This document shows positions 51,581-59,918 of a DNA stretch of 64,000 nt, piece after piece (position 1 is the first letter of the stretch; every line of letters starts with the position of its first letter). This DNA is from an uncultured Chloroflexota bacterium. Lineage in GTDB: Bacteria > Chloroflexota > Anaerolineae > Anaerolineales > Anaerolineaceae. The position numbers were made by a program, and so were the translations under genes. The stretch is taken from contig CADATZ010000002.1 in assembly GCA_902791025.1 (NCBI GenBank), positions 124,001 through 188,000 of the forward strand. The letters run 5' to 3'. The notes beneath the pieces are model-generated. The model did not search any database. It worked only from the letters and a program-made list of their open reading frames with translations, and had not been told where the DNA came from.

Positions 51581-51597
51581 AATATAATTGTTATATT
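51581..51597. promoter_or_regulatory. AATATAA-N3-TTATATT inverted repeat upstream of the XdhC-like gene
   Basis: The 7-base arms with a 3-base spacer lie 22 bases before the ATG at 51620 and overlap possible -10 sequences. It may be an operator for the XdhC-like gene, but AT-rich palindromes arise easily by chance. Confidence 0.3.
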
Positions 51598-51619
51598 TGC
51601 AGCAAAGGAGAGAATTAGA

Positions 51620-52645
51620 ATGAATATATACAGAGAAATTCTTGGAAAAACAAGATCCAATCAAGGTGCTGCAATTCAAACTGTCATTCAAGGAAATGAG
51701 GGGTGTATTTCGGAAAGTTTATCACGTTCAGTTACCCACGCAGAACCAATCACAGATGATAAGGGACGCCGCTCAGCCAAAGTTACTGCTGTTACCGAGG
51801 ATGGCAAACTTTTTATCACCGAACCGGTACTGCCGCAGGAACGGCTTATCATTCTGGGCGGCGGCCATATCGCCCTTCCCTTATGCCAATTTGCGGCAAG
51901 GTGCGGGTTTAGCGTCTGTGTAATCGATGACAGAGCGGAATTTGCCAATTATCAGCGCTTCCCGGAAGCAAAGGCTGTCATCTGTAACAGCTTTGAAGGG
52001 GCGATCCGTGATCTTTCCATCACACCCTTCGATTACGTCATCATCATCACACGCGGCCACCGGAGCGACGCAGATTGCCTCCGGCAAATCCTTCCGGGTG
52101 TTCAGCCGGCTTATCTGGGTATGATCGGTTCCCGCAGAAGAGTGAAAGCTCAGTTGGAATTGCTTGCTGAAGAAGGATACGACGAAGAAAAGCTGAAACA
52201 GATATGCACGCCCATCGGGTTGAAGATCGGTGCAGTAACTCCGGAAGAGATCGCCATCTCCATCATGGCAGAAGTCATTTCATACCGGAGACTACCTGAA
52301 TTCGGCAAAAAAGATCGCTTTTGCAATGACTCCGATGTAGAGCTTTCCGTGCTGGAATACCTGGCAGAAAACACCGAACCAAAAGCGGTCGTGACAGTTA
52401 TCGAAACCAAAGGCTCCTCACCGCGCGGAGCAGGAGCGAAAATGGCGGTCAGTCCGCTGGGCAAAGTAACCGGAAGCATTGGAGGCGGATGCAGTGAAGC
52501 CGCTGTCATCCGTGATGCCGTTTCGATCATCGGAACCGGACGTTATAAAATCAAAGAAATCGATATGACCGGTGATGTTGCCGAAAATGACGGGATGGTC
52601 TGCGGCGGGATCATGCGGGTTTTGATTGAGGATTGGATTCAATAA
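51620..52645 (+). CDS. XdhC/CoxI-family molybdoenzyme maturation factor with inverted domain order
   Basis: The 341-residue protein carries a Rossmann XdhC_C domain first (I-L-G-G-G-H-I-A at about 75-82, V-I-D-D-R-A-E-F) and the XdhC_CoxI domain last (about 240-341: E-T-K-G-S-S-P-R-G-A-G-A-K-M, G-S-I-G-G-G-C-S-E-A). In the usual XdhC the CoxI part is N-terminal. A short N-terminal stretch (1-70) may be a reduced copy of the missing part. XdhC proteins bring the sulfurated molybdenum cofactor to xanthine dehydrogenase or CO dehydrogenase-type enzymes. No molybdoenzyme is encoded near it. AAGGAGAG precedes the ATG. Confidence 0.82.
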   Translation: MNIYREILGKTRSNQGAAIQTVIQGNEGCISESLSRSVTHAEPITDDKGRRSAKVTAVTEDGKLFITEPVLPQERLIILGGGHIALPLCQFAARCGFSVCVIDDRAEFANYQRFPEAKAVICNSFEGAIRDLSITPFDYVIIITRGHRSDADCLRQILPGVQPAYLGMIGSRRRVKAQLELLAEEGYDEEKLKQICTPIGLKIGAVTPEEIAISIMAEVISYRRLPEFGKKDRFCNDSDVELSVLEYLAENTEPKAVVTVIETKGSSPRGAGAKMAVSPLGKVTGSIGGGCSEAAVIRDAVSIIGTGRYKIKEIDMTGDVAENDGMVCGGIMRVLIEDWIQ

Positions 52646-52650
52646 AAACA

Positions 52651-52691
52651 AAGGGCTGCAAAACCTCAAGATGATTTTGCAGCCCTTTTTG
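52651..52691. terminator. Bidirectional terminator between the XdhC-like gene and glnS
   Basis: AAGGGCTGCAAAA (52651-52663) is the exact complement of TTTTGCAGCCCTT (52675-52687); T's follow on the + strand and A-rich sequence precedes it, so it can stop both converging genes. Confidence 0.88.
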
Positions 52692-52711
52692 TCTATACGA
52701 TAGAATCGTTT

Positions 52712-54451
52712 TTATTTCTTGAATCCGTCTTTCAGTGACACCGAGCGGTTGAAAACCAGATGATCCGGCGTGCTGTCCCGGTTATCCATCGCAAAGAAAC
52801 CTACGCGCATAAATTGAAAAGTTGGGGCATTGGAGCCATGTTTGTTCTCACGGGATTCAAATTCCTTCGCAACATCCACCAGACCCTTTTCAACTTTACA
52901 GCCATTCAGAATCGTCAGGCTGTCGGGATTCAGGCAGTCGAGGAAGTTTTCTGCGGCATCCGGCTGAGGATCGGAGAACAGGTTATCGTAAAGGCGAACT
53001 TCCGCGTCCACACAGTTTTCAGAGTCGACCCAATGCAGCGTAGCACCCTTGACCTTGCGGCCGTCAGCAGGATCACCACCGCGGGAATCCGGATCATATT
53101 CACAGAGCACTTCAATCACATTGCCGTCATCATCCTTCACACAGCCGGTGCACTTCACCAGATAGGCTCCCTTCAAACGAACCTCATTGCCGGGGAACAT
53201 GCGCTTGTACTTCGGGATCGGGTTTTCCATAAAGTCATCCGCTTCCAGCCACAGATGTTTACTGAAGGTGATCTCGCGGGTACCCTGATCCGGGTTCATC
53301 GGATTGTTTTCAACTGTGAAGGTCTCGGACTGACCTTCCGGATAATTGGTAATAGTCAGTTTCACCGGATGCAGAACCGCCATTGTTCTTTCAGCAATTG
53401 CGTTCAAGTCATCACGCAGGCAGCGTTCCAGGTCAGCGAATTCGATGACATTCGTGCGTTTGCCGACGCCGATGAAATCGCAGAAATTACGGATGGAAGC
53501 AGCAGTATAGCCGCGGCGGCGCAAACCGCAAAGCGTTGGCATTCGCGGATCGTCCCAGCCGGAAACATATCCTTCCTCCACCAGTTTGCGCAGCTTACGT
53601 TTGGACATTACCGTGTGATCGATTCCCAGACGGGCAAATTCGATCTGACGCGGTTTGTGGTAAGGGATGGATACATTGTTCACCACCCAGTCATAAAGCG
53701 GGCGATGGTCTTCGTATTCCAAGGAACAGAGGGAATGGGTGATGCCTTCCAGTGCATCCTGGATCGGGTGAGCAAAGTCATACATCGGGAAGATGCACCA
53801 CTTGGTTCCCTGACGGTGATGGTCAATATAGCGGATGCGGTAGAACACTGGGTCACGCATATTGAAGTTGCCGGAAGCCGGATCGATCTTCGCGCGGAGT
53901 GTCATGGCCCCTTCCGGGAATTCACCGTTCTTCATGCGCTCAAAAAGGTCCAGACTTTCCTCGATTGGACGATCACGGTACGGACAGGTTGCCGGGGTAT
54001 TGGTATCGCCGCGGTTGGCTTTAAACTCTTCCGGTGATTGTTCGTCCACATAAGCTAGGCCTTTTTTGATCAGCTCAATAGCGTATTCATAATCCTTTTC
54101 AAAATAATCGGACCCGTAAAAGAAGCGGTCTCCCCAGTCAAAGCCCAGCCAGTGAATGTCTTCCTGGATGGCTTCCACATATTCGGTATCTTCCTTGGCG
54201 GGATTGGTGTCATCCATACGCAGATTGCACAGACCGTTGAACTTCTCTGCCATGCCGAAGTCAATGCAAAGCGCCTTGCAGTGACCGATGTGCAGGTAAC
54301 CGTTCGGTTCCGGTGGGAAACGCGTGTGAACCGTCATACCTTCAAACTGTCCGCCCGGGGCAATATCTTCTTCGATGAAATTGTAAATAAAATTACGATT
54401 TTCCGCATTTTCAGCGGTTTCTTCATTGATGATCTTATCGTTCTCGCTCAT
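52712..54451 (-). CDS. glnS: Glutaminyl-tRNA synthetase
   Basis: The 579-residue class I synthetase has the HIGH motif at residues 54-57 (Y-L-H-I-G-H-C-K), the R-F-P-P-E-P-N-G opening typical of GlnRS and the K-M-S-K-S-type loop V-M-S-K-R-K-L near residue 280, followed by the two beta-barrel anticodon-binding domains. It charges tRNA-Gln directly. The ATG at 54451 is chosen because TTGGAGG lies about 8 bases upstream; an in-frame ATG 24 bases earlier lies before that site. Confidence 0.95.
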   Translation of the reverse strand: MSENDKIINEETAENAENRNFIYNFIEEDIAPGGQFEGMTVHTRFPPEPNGYLHIGHCKALCIDFGMAEKFNGLCNLRMDDTNPAKEDTEYVEAIQEDIHWLGFDWGDRFFYGSDYFEKDYEYAIELIKKGLAYVDEQSPEEFKANRGDTNTPATCPYRDRPIEESLDLFERMKNGEFPEGAMTLRAKIDPASGNFNMRDPVFYRIRYIDHHRQGTKWCIFPMYDFAHPIQDALEGITHSLCSLEYEDHRPLYDWVVNNVSIPYHKPRQIEFARLGIDHTVMSKRKLRKLVEEGYVSGWDDPRMPTLCGLRRRGYTAASIRNFCDFIGVGKRTNVIEFADLERCLRDDLNAIAERTMAVLHPVKLTITNYPEGQSETFTVENNPMNPDQGTREITFSKHLWLEADDFMENPIPKYKRMFPGNEVRLKGAYLVKCTGCVKDDDGNVIEVLCEYDPDSRGGDPADGRKVKGATLHWVDSENCVDAEVRLYDNLFSDPQPDAAENFLDCLNPDSLTILNGCKVEKGLVDVAKEFESRENKHGSNAPTFQFMRVGFFAMDNRDSTPDHLVFNRSVSLKDGFKK

Positions 54452-54506
54452 TCGCGTTTCCTCCAATATCAACATTTAGTCAAAAGGTTAGTATAACATG
54501 AAATGG

Positions 54507-54540
54507 ATTCAGGATTCAGGATTCAGGATTCAGGTTTTTA
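54507..54540 (+). repeat. GGATTCA tandem repeat upstream of glnS
   Basis: Four to five consecutive copies of the heptamer GGATTCA (GATTCAGGATTCAGGATTCA and so on) lie between glnS and carA, next to a copy of the nested palindrome. It resembles the other degenerate low-complexity arrays but is closer to a perfect tandem repeat. Confidence 0.7.
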
Positions 54541-54557
54541 TAGCTACTACTCACGAA

Positions 54558-54625
54558 CCACATCAGGAACTGGAACCTTGCTGTCGTGAAGCCGACACAA
54601 GCGTGCCTGTCCTCATGTGCGTCAC
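54558..54625. repeat. Nested-palindrome repeat, copy 3 (degenerate)
   Basis: CACATCAGGAACTGGAACC and ACACAAGCGTGCCTG then TCCTCATGTGCGTC match copies 1 and 2 in order and spacing, but the left arm has several changes and the inner stem is weak (TTGCTGTCG against CGACACAA). The 3' flank is also lost. It is an older or decaying copy. It lies between the divergent glnS and carA genes. Confidence 0.65.
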
Positions 54626-54700
54626 ATCAAAATTTGCCGGTACGTGAATCATAACGTCTTAATTTTCTGCTAATTGTCTAAACAAATCCAGATAATACGC

Positions 54701-54706
54701 TATAAT
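54701..54706 (+). promoter_or_regulatory. -10 box upstream of carA
   Basis: TATAAT lies about 100 bases before carA; there is no well-spaced -35 box. The roughly 95-base leader could hold pyrimidine-dependent control, but I see no PyrR-type anti-terminator or hairpin with a T-run. Confidence 0.4.
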
Positions 54707-54807
54707 ATTCAAAATTCATGAATAAGATTTTTACATGACTTTTGACATATTTCTAACCGGATATAAATCAGGGCGATAAGGATAATTGTAACAATTGGAG
54801 GCAAAGC

Positions 54808-55866
54808 ATGGCGTATCTTGTGCTGGGAAATGGTTCCGTTTTTGAAGGGAAACGGATTGGTTATCGAACATCGGCAACGATTGGGGAACTGGTGTTCACC
54901 ACAGGGATGGTGGGATATCTGGAAACACTCACCGACCCGAGTTATGCCGGGCAGATCGTCACGCAGACCTTTCCACTCATCGGCAACTACGGCGTGATCC
55001 CAGCAGATTTTGAAGGGAAACCGGCTCTCACCGCTTACGTCGTCCGTGACCTTTGTGATACACCATCCAATTTCCGCTCTGAAGGAAATCTGGACGCCTG
55101 GCTGCGCCAAAACCACATTCCGGGACTCTGCGGTGTCGATACCCGCGAGATCACCCGGCAAATCCGCGAACAGGGCGTCATGAATGCTGCGATTTGTGAT
55201 GAAATTCCTTCTGATCTCTCCGAAGTCAATGCCTACCTGGTTCAAAATGTTGTGCAGCAAGTCACCTGCGAAAGTCCCGAAACATATCCTGCACAAGGGA
55301 CAAAGCGCTTTGCTGTGACACTCATCGATTATGGCGCTAAACGCAACATCATCCGCTCTCTCCAGCAGCGGGGATGTGAAGTAACAGTCGTACCCGCCTC
55401 CACCAAAGCAGATACAATTCTCGAAAGTGATCCCGATGGCGTCATGCTCTCCAACGGTCCTGGAGACCCAGCGGAAAACACCGGATGTATTGCGGAAATT
55501 GCCAAACTGATCGGACAGCTCCCCGTCTTCGGCATCTGTCTCGGACATCAGATGGCTGCTCTTGCCATGGGCGGAACAACCTTCAAACTCAAATATGGTC
55601 ACCGCGGCGGCAACCAACCGGCGACAGACCTGGAAAGCGGACGAACCTTCATCACCAGCCAGAATCACGGCTACGCGGTAGATGCCGACAGCCTGAAGGA
55701 CATCGGCATTCAGACCTTTGTCAACGCCAATGACGGCAGCTGCGAAGGGATCCGTTACCCCGGCAAACAGTGTTTCACCGTACAGTTCCATCCGGAAGCT
55801 CATTCCGGTCCGCAGGACACTTCATTTTTATTTGACAGATTCACACAGATGATGGGAGGAAAATAA
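54808..55866 (+). CDS. carA: Carbamoyl-phosphate synthase small (glutaminase) subunit
   Basis: The 352-residue protein has the N-terminal CPSase_sm domain and a class I glutamine amidotransferase domain with nucleophile Cys244 (G-I-C-L-G-H-Q), the N-G-P-G-D-P loop and the H-P-E-A-H catalytic His/Glu. It supplies ammonia to CarB for arginine and pyrimidine synthesis. A TTGGAGG site precedes the ATG; carB follows after 1 base. Confidence 0.95.
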   Translation: MAYLVLGNGSVFEGKRIGYRTSATIGELVFTTGMVGYLETLTDPSYAGQIVTQTFPLIGNYGVIPADFEGKPALTAYVVRDLCDTPSNFRSEGNLDAWLRQNHIPGLCGVDTREITRQIREQGVMNAAICDEIPSDLSEVNAYLVQNVVQQVTCESPETYPAQGTKRFAVTLIDYGAKRNIIRSLQQRGCEVTVVPASTKADTILESDPDGVMLSNGPGDPAENTGCIAEIAKLIGQLPVFGICLGHQMAALAMGGTTFKLKYGHRGGNQPATDLESGRTFITSQNHGYAVDADSLKDIGIQTFVNANDGSCEGIRYPGKQCFTVQFHPEAHSGPQDTSFLFDRFTQMMGGK

Positions 55867-55867
55867 G

Positions 55868-58800
55868 ATGGGACGGGATCAATCGATTAAAAAAGTTCTT
55901 GTAATCGGTTCCGGACCGATCGTCATTGGGCAGGCGGCTGAATTTGATTACGCCGGGGCACAAGCCTGCCGGGTACTGCGTCAGGAAGGCGTGAACGTCG
56001 TGCTGGTGAACTCCAACCCGGCCACGATCATGACCGACAAACACCTGGCGGATGAGATCTACCTCGAACCACTCAATGAAGCCACCCTCCGCCGCATCAT
56101 CGAAAAAGAACGTCCGGACGGCCTCCTCGCGGGTCTCGGCGGACAGACCGCACTCACCCTTGCCATGCAGCTCAGCCGTGACGGCACATTAGCGCAATAC
56201 GGTGTCCGCCTGCTGGGTTCTGACATTGACGCCATTGAAAAAGCGGAAGACCGGGAACGCTTCCGCGAAACAATGCAGGCCATCGGACAGCCAATCGTCG
56301 CTTCACAAATCGCATTGACGCTTGAAGAGGCCCTGACAGCGGCGGAGAAAATCAGCTACCCTGTCATCGTCCGTCCTGCATATACCCTCGCCGGGAGCGG
56401 CGGCGGAATCGCGAATAACCCGGAAGAGCTCCGCCAGATAGCCGATAACGGGCTTGATCTTTCCCCGATCCACCAGGTTCTGATCGAACGCTGCATTTCC
56501 GGTTGGAAGGAAATTGAATTTGAAACCATGCGGGACGCGGAAGGCAACGTGATCGCGGTCTGCTCCATGGAAAACGTCGACCCTGTCGGTATTCACACCG
56601 GTGACTCTATCGTTGTCGCTCCGGCACTGACTCTTTCCGACCGGGAATATCAGATGCTGCGAACAGCCTCGCTGGAAATGATCTCCGCCATCGGCATCGT
56701 CGGCGGCTGCAACTGCCAATTCGCGCTCAACCCCGACAGCTTCGAATACTCGGTGATCGAAGTCAATCCGCGCGTTTCGCGGTCCTCTGCTCTTGCATCC
56801 AAAGCGACCGGCTATCCTATCGCGAAAATCACCACCCGTATTGCCTTGGGCTACACCCTTCCGGAAATCATCAACGAAGTCACCGGACGCACCTGCGCCT
56901 GCTTCGAACCGACATTGGACTACGTTGTTGTTAAATTTCCCAAATGGCCGTTTGATAAATTTGCCGGCTCCAGCCGTACCCTCGGGACGCAAATGAAAGC
57001 CACCGGTGAGGTGATGTCCATTGCACAGAATTTTGAATCCGCACTCATGAAAGCTATCCGCGGCGCGGAAATCTCACTGGACACACTCAATGCCCCACCC
57101 TTAACCGACAAACCGGTTCGCGAACGTCTCTATGAAGCCAATGACCGCAGACTCTTCACCGTATTCGAAGCACTTAAATCCGGAATCAGTGTGGATGAGA
57201 TCCATGCAATCACCAAAATCGACCGCTGGTTCCTCTATCGGCTGGCGGGTATGGCTGAATTTGAAAAACGTATCGAATCAGCAGGCCTTTCCGATGAGGA
57301 TTATAAGCTCGGCAAACGTCTGGGTTATCCCGACAATGCCTTAAAACGGCTGAGCGGACGCACCAACCTGCCGAAATTCACTATGAGCTACAAGATGGTT
57401 GACACCTGCGGCGCTGAATTTGACGCGGCAACGCCTTATTTTTACTCCACCTGCGATCAGGTCTGTGAATCCCGTCAGCTGAAACGCAGCGGAAAACCGG
57501 TGATCGTCGTTCTCGGGTCCGGACCGATCCGCATCGGTCAGGGCATCGAATTTGACTACAGCTCAGTCCATTGCGTCTGGACACTGCGGGAATTAGGATA
57601 CGATGTCGTCATTATCAACAACAACCCGGAGACGGTTTCGACCGATTACGACACCGCCGACCGCCTTTATTTTGAACCGCTGTACGATGAAGATGTCGAG
57701 CAGATCCTTCAGGCAGAGCAGCCCGAAGGCGTTGTGGTCGCATTCGGGGGACAGACAGCTATCAAACTCACAAAATATCTGGACAGCCGCGGCATGCGCA
57801 TCCTCGGTACCTCCGCGGACGGGATCGACCTTGCGGAAGACCGTATCCGCTTTGACGCCCTGTTGGAACAATTCGGCATCAAACGGCCTCGGGGACTTTC
57901 CGCACTCACTGTTGAAGAAGCCCTTTCCGCGGCCAATACGCTGGGATACCCGGTCCTGCTGCGTCCTTCCTACGTCATCGGCGGACAGAATATGACCATT
58001 GCCCGCTCGGATGAAGCAGTTCAAACGTACATGGCAAGGATCCTTGAACATGAAATCGAAAATCCGGTTCTGATCGACCAGTATCTGCCGGGCACCGAAC
58101 TCGAAGTGGACGTTATTTCCGACGGCGCAGATGTCCTAATTCCCGGAGTTATGGAGCATGTGGAACGAGCCGGAGTCCATTCCGGTGACTCAATTGCCGT
58201 TTACCCGCCGTACAACCTGAATGACCGGATGCTGGATGTGATCTGCGACTGCTCCACCAAACTCGCGCTTGCTTTGGGAACGCAGGGACTGGTCAACATC
58301 CAATACCTGATCCATGAAGGGGAACTGTATGTGATCGAGGTCAATCCGCGCGCCTCCCGCACCGTCCCCTACATCAGCAAAGTCACTGGTGTCCCGATGG
58401 TCGATATCGCCACCCGCGTGATGCTGGGCGAACGTCTTGCGGATATCGGTTGCGGAACCGGTCTTTACCGCACACCACCTTATGTCGCGGTCAAGGTTCC
58501 GGTCTTTTCCTTTGAAAAACTGGCAGAAGCCAATTCCATGCTGGGACCGGAAATGAAGTCCACCGGCGAGGTGCTTGGCATCGGCAAGACCCGGGCAGAG
58601 GCACTGTTCAAAGGGTTGAACGCCGCAGGTTTCAGGCTGCCGGATCGGCACGATTCTGCGGGTATCCTCATTTCAGTAGAGGAGAGCGATTATCAGGAAA
58701 TCATCTCTCTCGCCAAACACTTTTACGACCTTCATATCAATCTATACGCAACAACCGGCACAGCTGAGGCGATCCGGCAGTTGGGCATCCCCGTGACCGC

Positions 58801-59893
58801 TGTACCGAATGCCACCGAAAGTGATGAGCTGATGAACCTGCTTGAGGAGCGGAAAATCAACTATATTGTCTACACTGGCGCCGTCAAAGACACCACAGTC
58901 GGCGACTATATCCTGCTCCACAGACGCGCCATGCAGCTGGGGATTCCCTGCCTGACCAGCATCGATACCGCGGGAGCCCTGGCGGAGATCATCGAAAGCC
59001 GCTTCACCAATGAAAACACGGAGCTGGTGGATATCACCCATATGCGCCCATGGCGGCAGAAAGTTCATTTCACCAAGATGCAGTCCTGTGGAAATGATTA
59101 CATCTTCATCGAGAATTTTGACGGAGCCGTTTCCTGTCCGGAATCCCTATGTATTTCCCTGTGCACCCCGCATTACGGGATCGGCGGGGACGGAGTTGTC
59201 CTGATCGAACGCTCTCAGTCCGCGGATGCAAAAATGCGCACCTTCAACCGTGATGGCAGCGAGGGACGCATGGCTGGCAACAATATTCGCTCAGTCGCGA
59301 AATATCTTTATGACAAGGGTTACATTCACGCCACCGCCATGACCATCGAGACCCTGAGCGGGATCCATCGCGTGCATCTTTATCTGCGTGATGGAAAAGT
59401 CAGCTCAGTTTCGGTTGATATGGGCAAGCCTTCTTTCGACCCGGCAGTGATCCCGGTAAAAAGCGATTTGGATAAAATCATCAAAGAACCAATCACTGCA
59501 GCCGGACAGACCTGGGAAATGACCTGTGTTTCTGTCGGGAACCCTCACTGCGTTCTCTTCCTGGATGCCATTGACGCATTAAACCTCGAGGAAATCGGCC
59601 CCTGTTTTGAGGAACATCCGCTCTTCCCGGAACGGATCAATACCGAATTCGTCCGCATCGTGAACCGCACGACCCTGCGTGTCCGCGTCTGGGAACGGGG
59701 CAATGGAGAAACCCTCTCCTGCGGCACCGGTGCCTGCGCCGCTGTCGCGGCAGCCGTCCGCAATGGGTACTGCGATGCCAATACGGATATTACAGTGAAG
59801 CTTCTGGGCGGGGATATGACTGTCAATTACGGAGAAAAGATCTATCTAACAGGTACTACAACACAGGTATTTGAAGGCGAGTTTGAATTATAG
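55868..59893 (+). CDS. carB: Fusion of carbamoyl-phosphate synthase large subunit and a DapF-like diaminopimelate epimerase
   Basis: Residues 1 to about 1060 are a complete CarB: two ATP-grasp halves (each opening with G-S-G-P-I, the second at about residue 545) and a C-terminal MGS-like allosteric domain. Without a linker the chain continues as a diaminopimelate epimerase-like domain (about 1068-1341): K-M-Q-S-C-G-N-D-Y, G-I-G-G-D-G, V-G-N-P-H-C and L-S-C-G-T-G-A-C with Cys1285. The first catalytic cysteine position reads M-A-G-N-N (Ala1136) instead of C-G-N-G, so only one of the two catalytic cysteines is kept. The epimerase part may be altered or inactive. The stop codon is at the start of a TTAG-type repeat. 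Confidence 0.9.
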   Translation: MGRDQSIKKVLVIGSGPIVIGQAAEFDYAGAQACRVLRQEGVNVVLVNSNPATIMTDKHLADEIYLEPLNEATLRRIIEKERPDGLLAGLGGQTALTLAMQLSRDGTLAQYGVRLLGSDIDAIEKAEDRERFRETMQAIGQPIVASQIALTLEEALTAAEKISYPVIVRPAYTLAGSGGGIANNPEELRQIADNGLDLSPIHQVLIERCISGWKEIEFETMRDAEGNVIAVCSMENVDPVGIHTGDSIVVAPALTLSDREYQMLRTASLEMISAIGIVGGCNCQFALNPDSFEYSVIEVNPRVSRSSALASKATGYPIAKITTRIALGYTLPEIINEVTGRTCACFEPTLDYVVVKFPKWPFDKFAGSSRTLGTQMKATGEVMSIAQNFESALMKAIRGAEISLDTLNAPPLTDKPVRERLYEANDRRLFTVFEALKSGISVDEIHAITKIDRWFLYRLAGMAEFEKRIESAGLSDEDYKLGKRLGYPDNALKRLSGRTNLPKFTMSYKMVDTCGAEFDAATPYFYSTCDQVCESRQLKRSGKPVIVVLGSGPIRIGQGIEFDYSSVHCVWTLRELGYDVVIINNNPETVSTDYDTADRLYFEPLYDEDVEQILQAEQPEGVVVAFGGQTAIKLTKYLDSRGMRILGTSADGIDLAEDRIRFDALLEQFGIKRPRGLSALTVEEALSAANTLGYPVLLRPSYVIGGQNMTIARSDEAVQTYMARILEHEIENPVLIDQYLPGTELEVDVISDGADVLIPGVMEHVERAGVHSGDSIAVYPPYNLNDRMLDVICDCSTKLALALGTQGLVNIQYLIHEGELYVIEVNPRASRTVPYISKVTGVPMVDIATRVMLGERLADIGCGTGLYRTPPYVAVKVPVFSFEKLAEANSMLGPEMKSTGEVLGIGKTRAEALFKGLNAAGFRLPDRHDSAGILISVEESDYQEIISLAKHFYDLHINLYATTGTAEAIRQLGIPVTAVPNATESDELMNLLEERKINYIVYTGAVKDTTVGDYILLHRRAMQLGIPCLTSIDTAGALAEIIESRFTNENTELVDITHMRPWRQKVHFTKMQSCGNDYIFIENFDGAVSCPESLCISLCTPHYGIGGDGVVLIERSQSADAKMRTFNRDGSEGRMAGNNIRSVAKYLYDKGYIHATAMTIETLSGIHRVHLYLRDGKVSSVSVDMGKPSFDPAVIPVKSDLDKIIKEPITAAGQTWEMTCVSVGNPHCVLFLDAIDALNLEEIGPCFEEHPLFPERINTEFVRIVNRTTLRVRVWERGNGETLSCGTGACAAVAAAVRNGYCDANTDITVKLLGGDMTVNYGEKIYLTGTTTQVFEGEFEL

Positions 59894-59916
59894 GTGTCAG
59901 GTATTAGGTGTTAGGT
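59891..59916 (+). repeat. TTAGG-type repeat at the carB-dapF/FGGY kinase junction
   Basis: TAGGTGTCAGGTATTAGGTGTTAGG starts with the TAG stop codon of the fusion gene and reaches to three bases before the end of the converging kinase gene. No hairpin terminator is present between these genes. Confidence 0.6.
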
Positions 59917-59918
59917 TT

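Noticed and set aside
52760-54037. 425-codon open frame on the + strand
   Set aside because: It lies fully antisense to glnS, whose product is unmistakable; the frame is open because of the codon bias of glnS.
54713-54807. Riboswitch or PyrR attenuator in the carA leader
   Set aside because: No hairpin followed by a T-run and no PyrR-like conserved loop could be seen.
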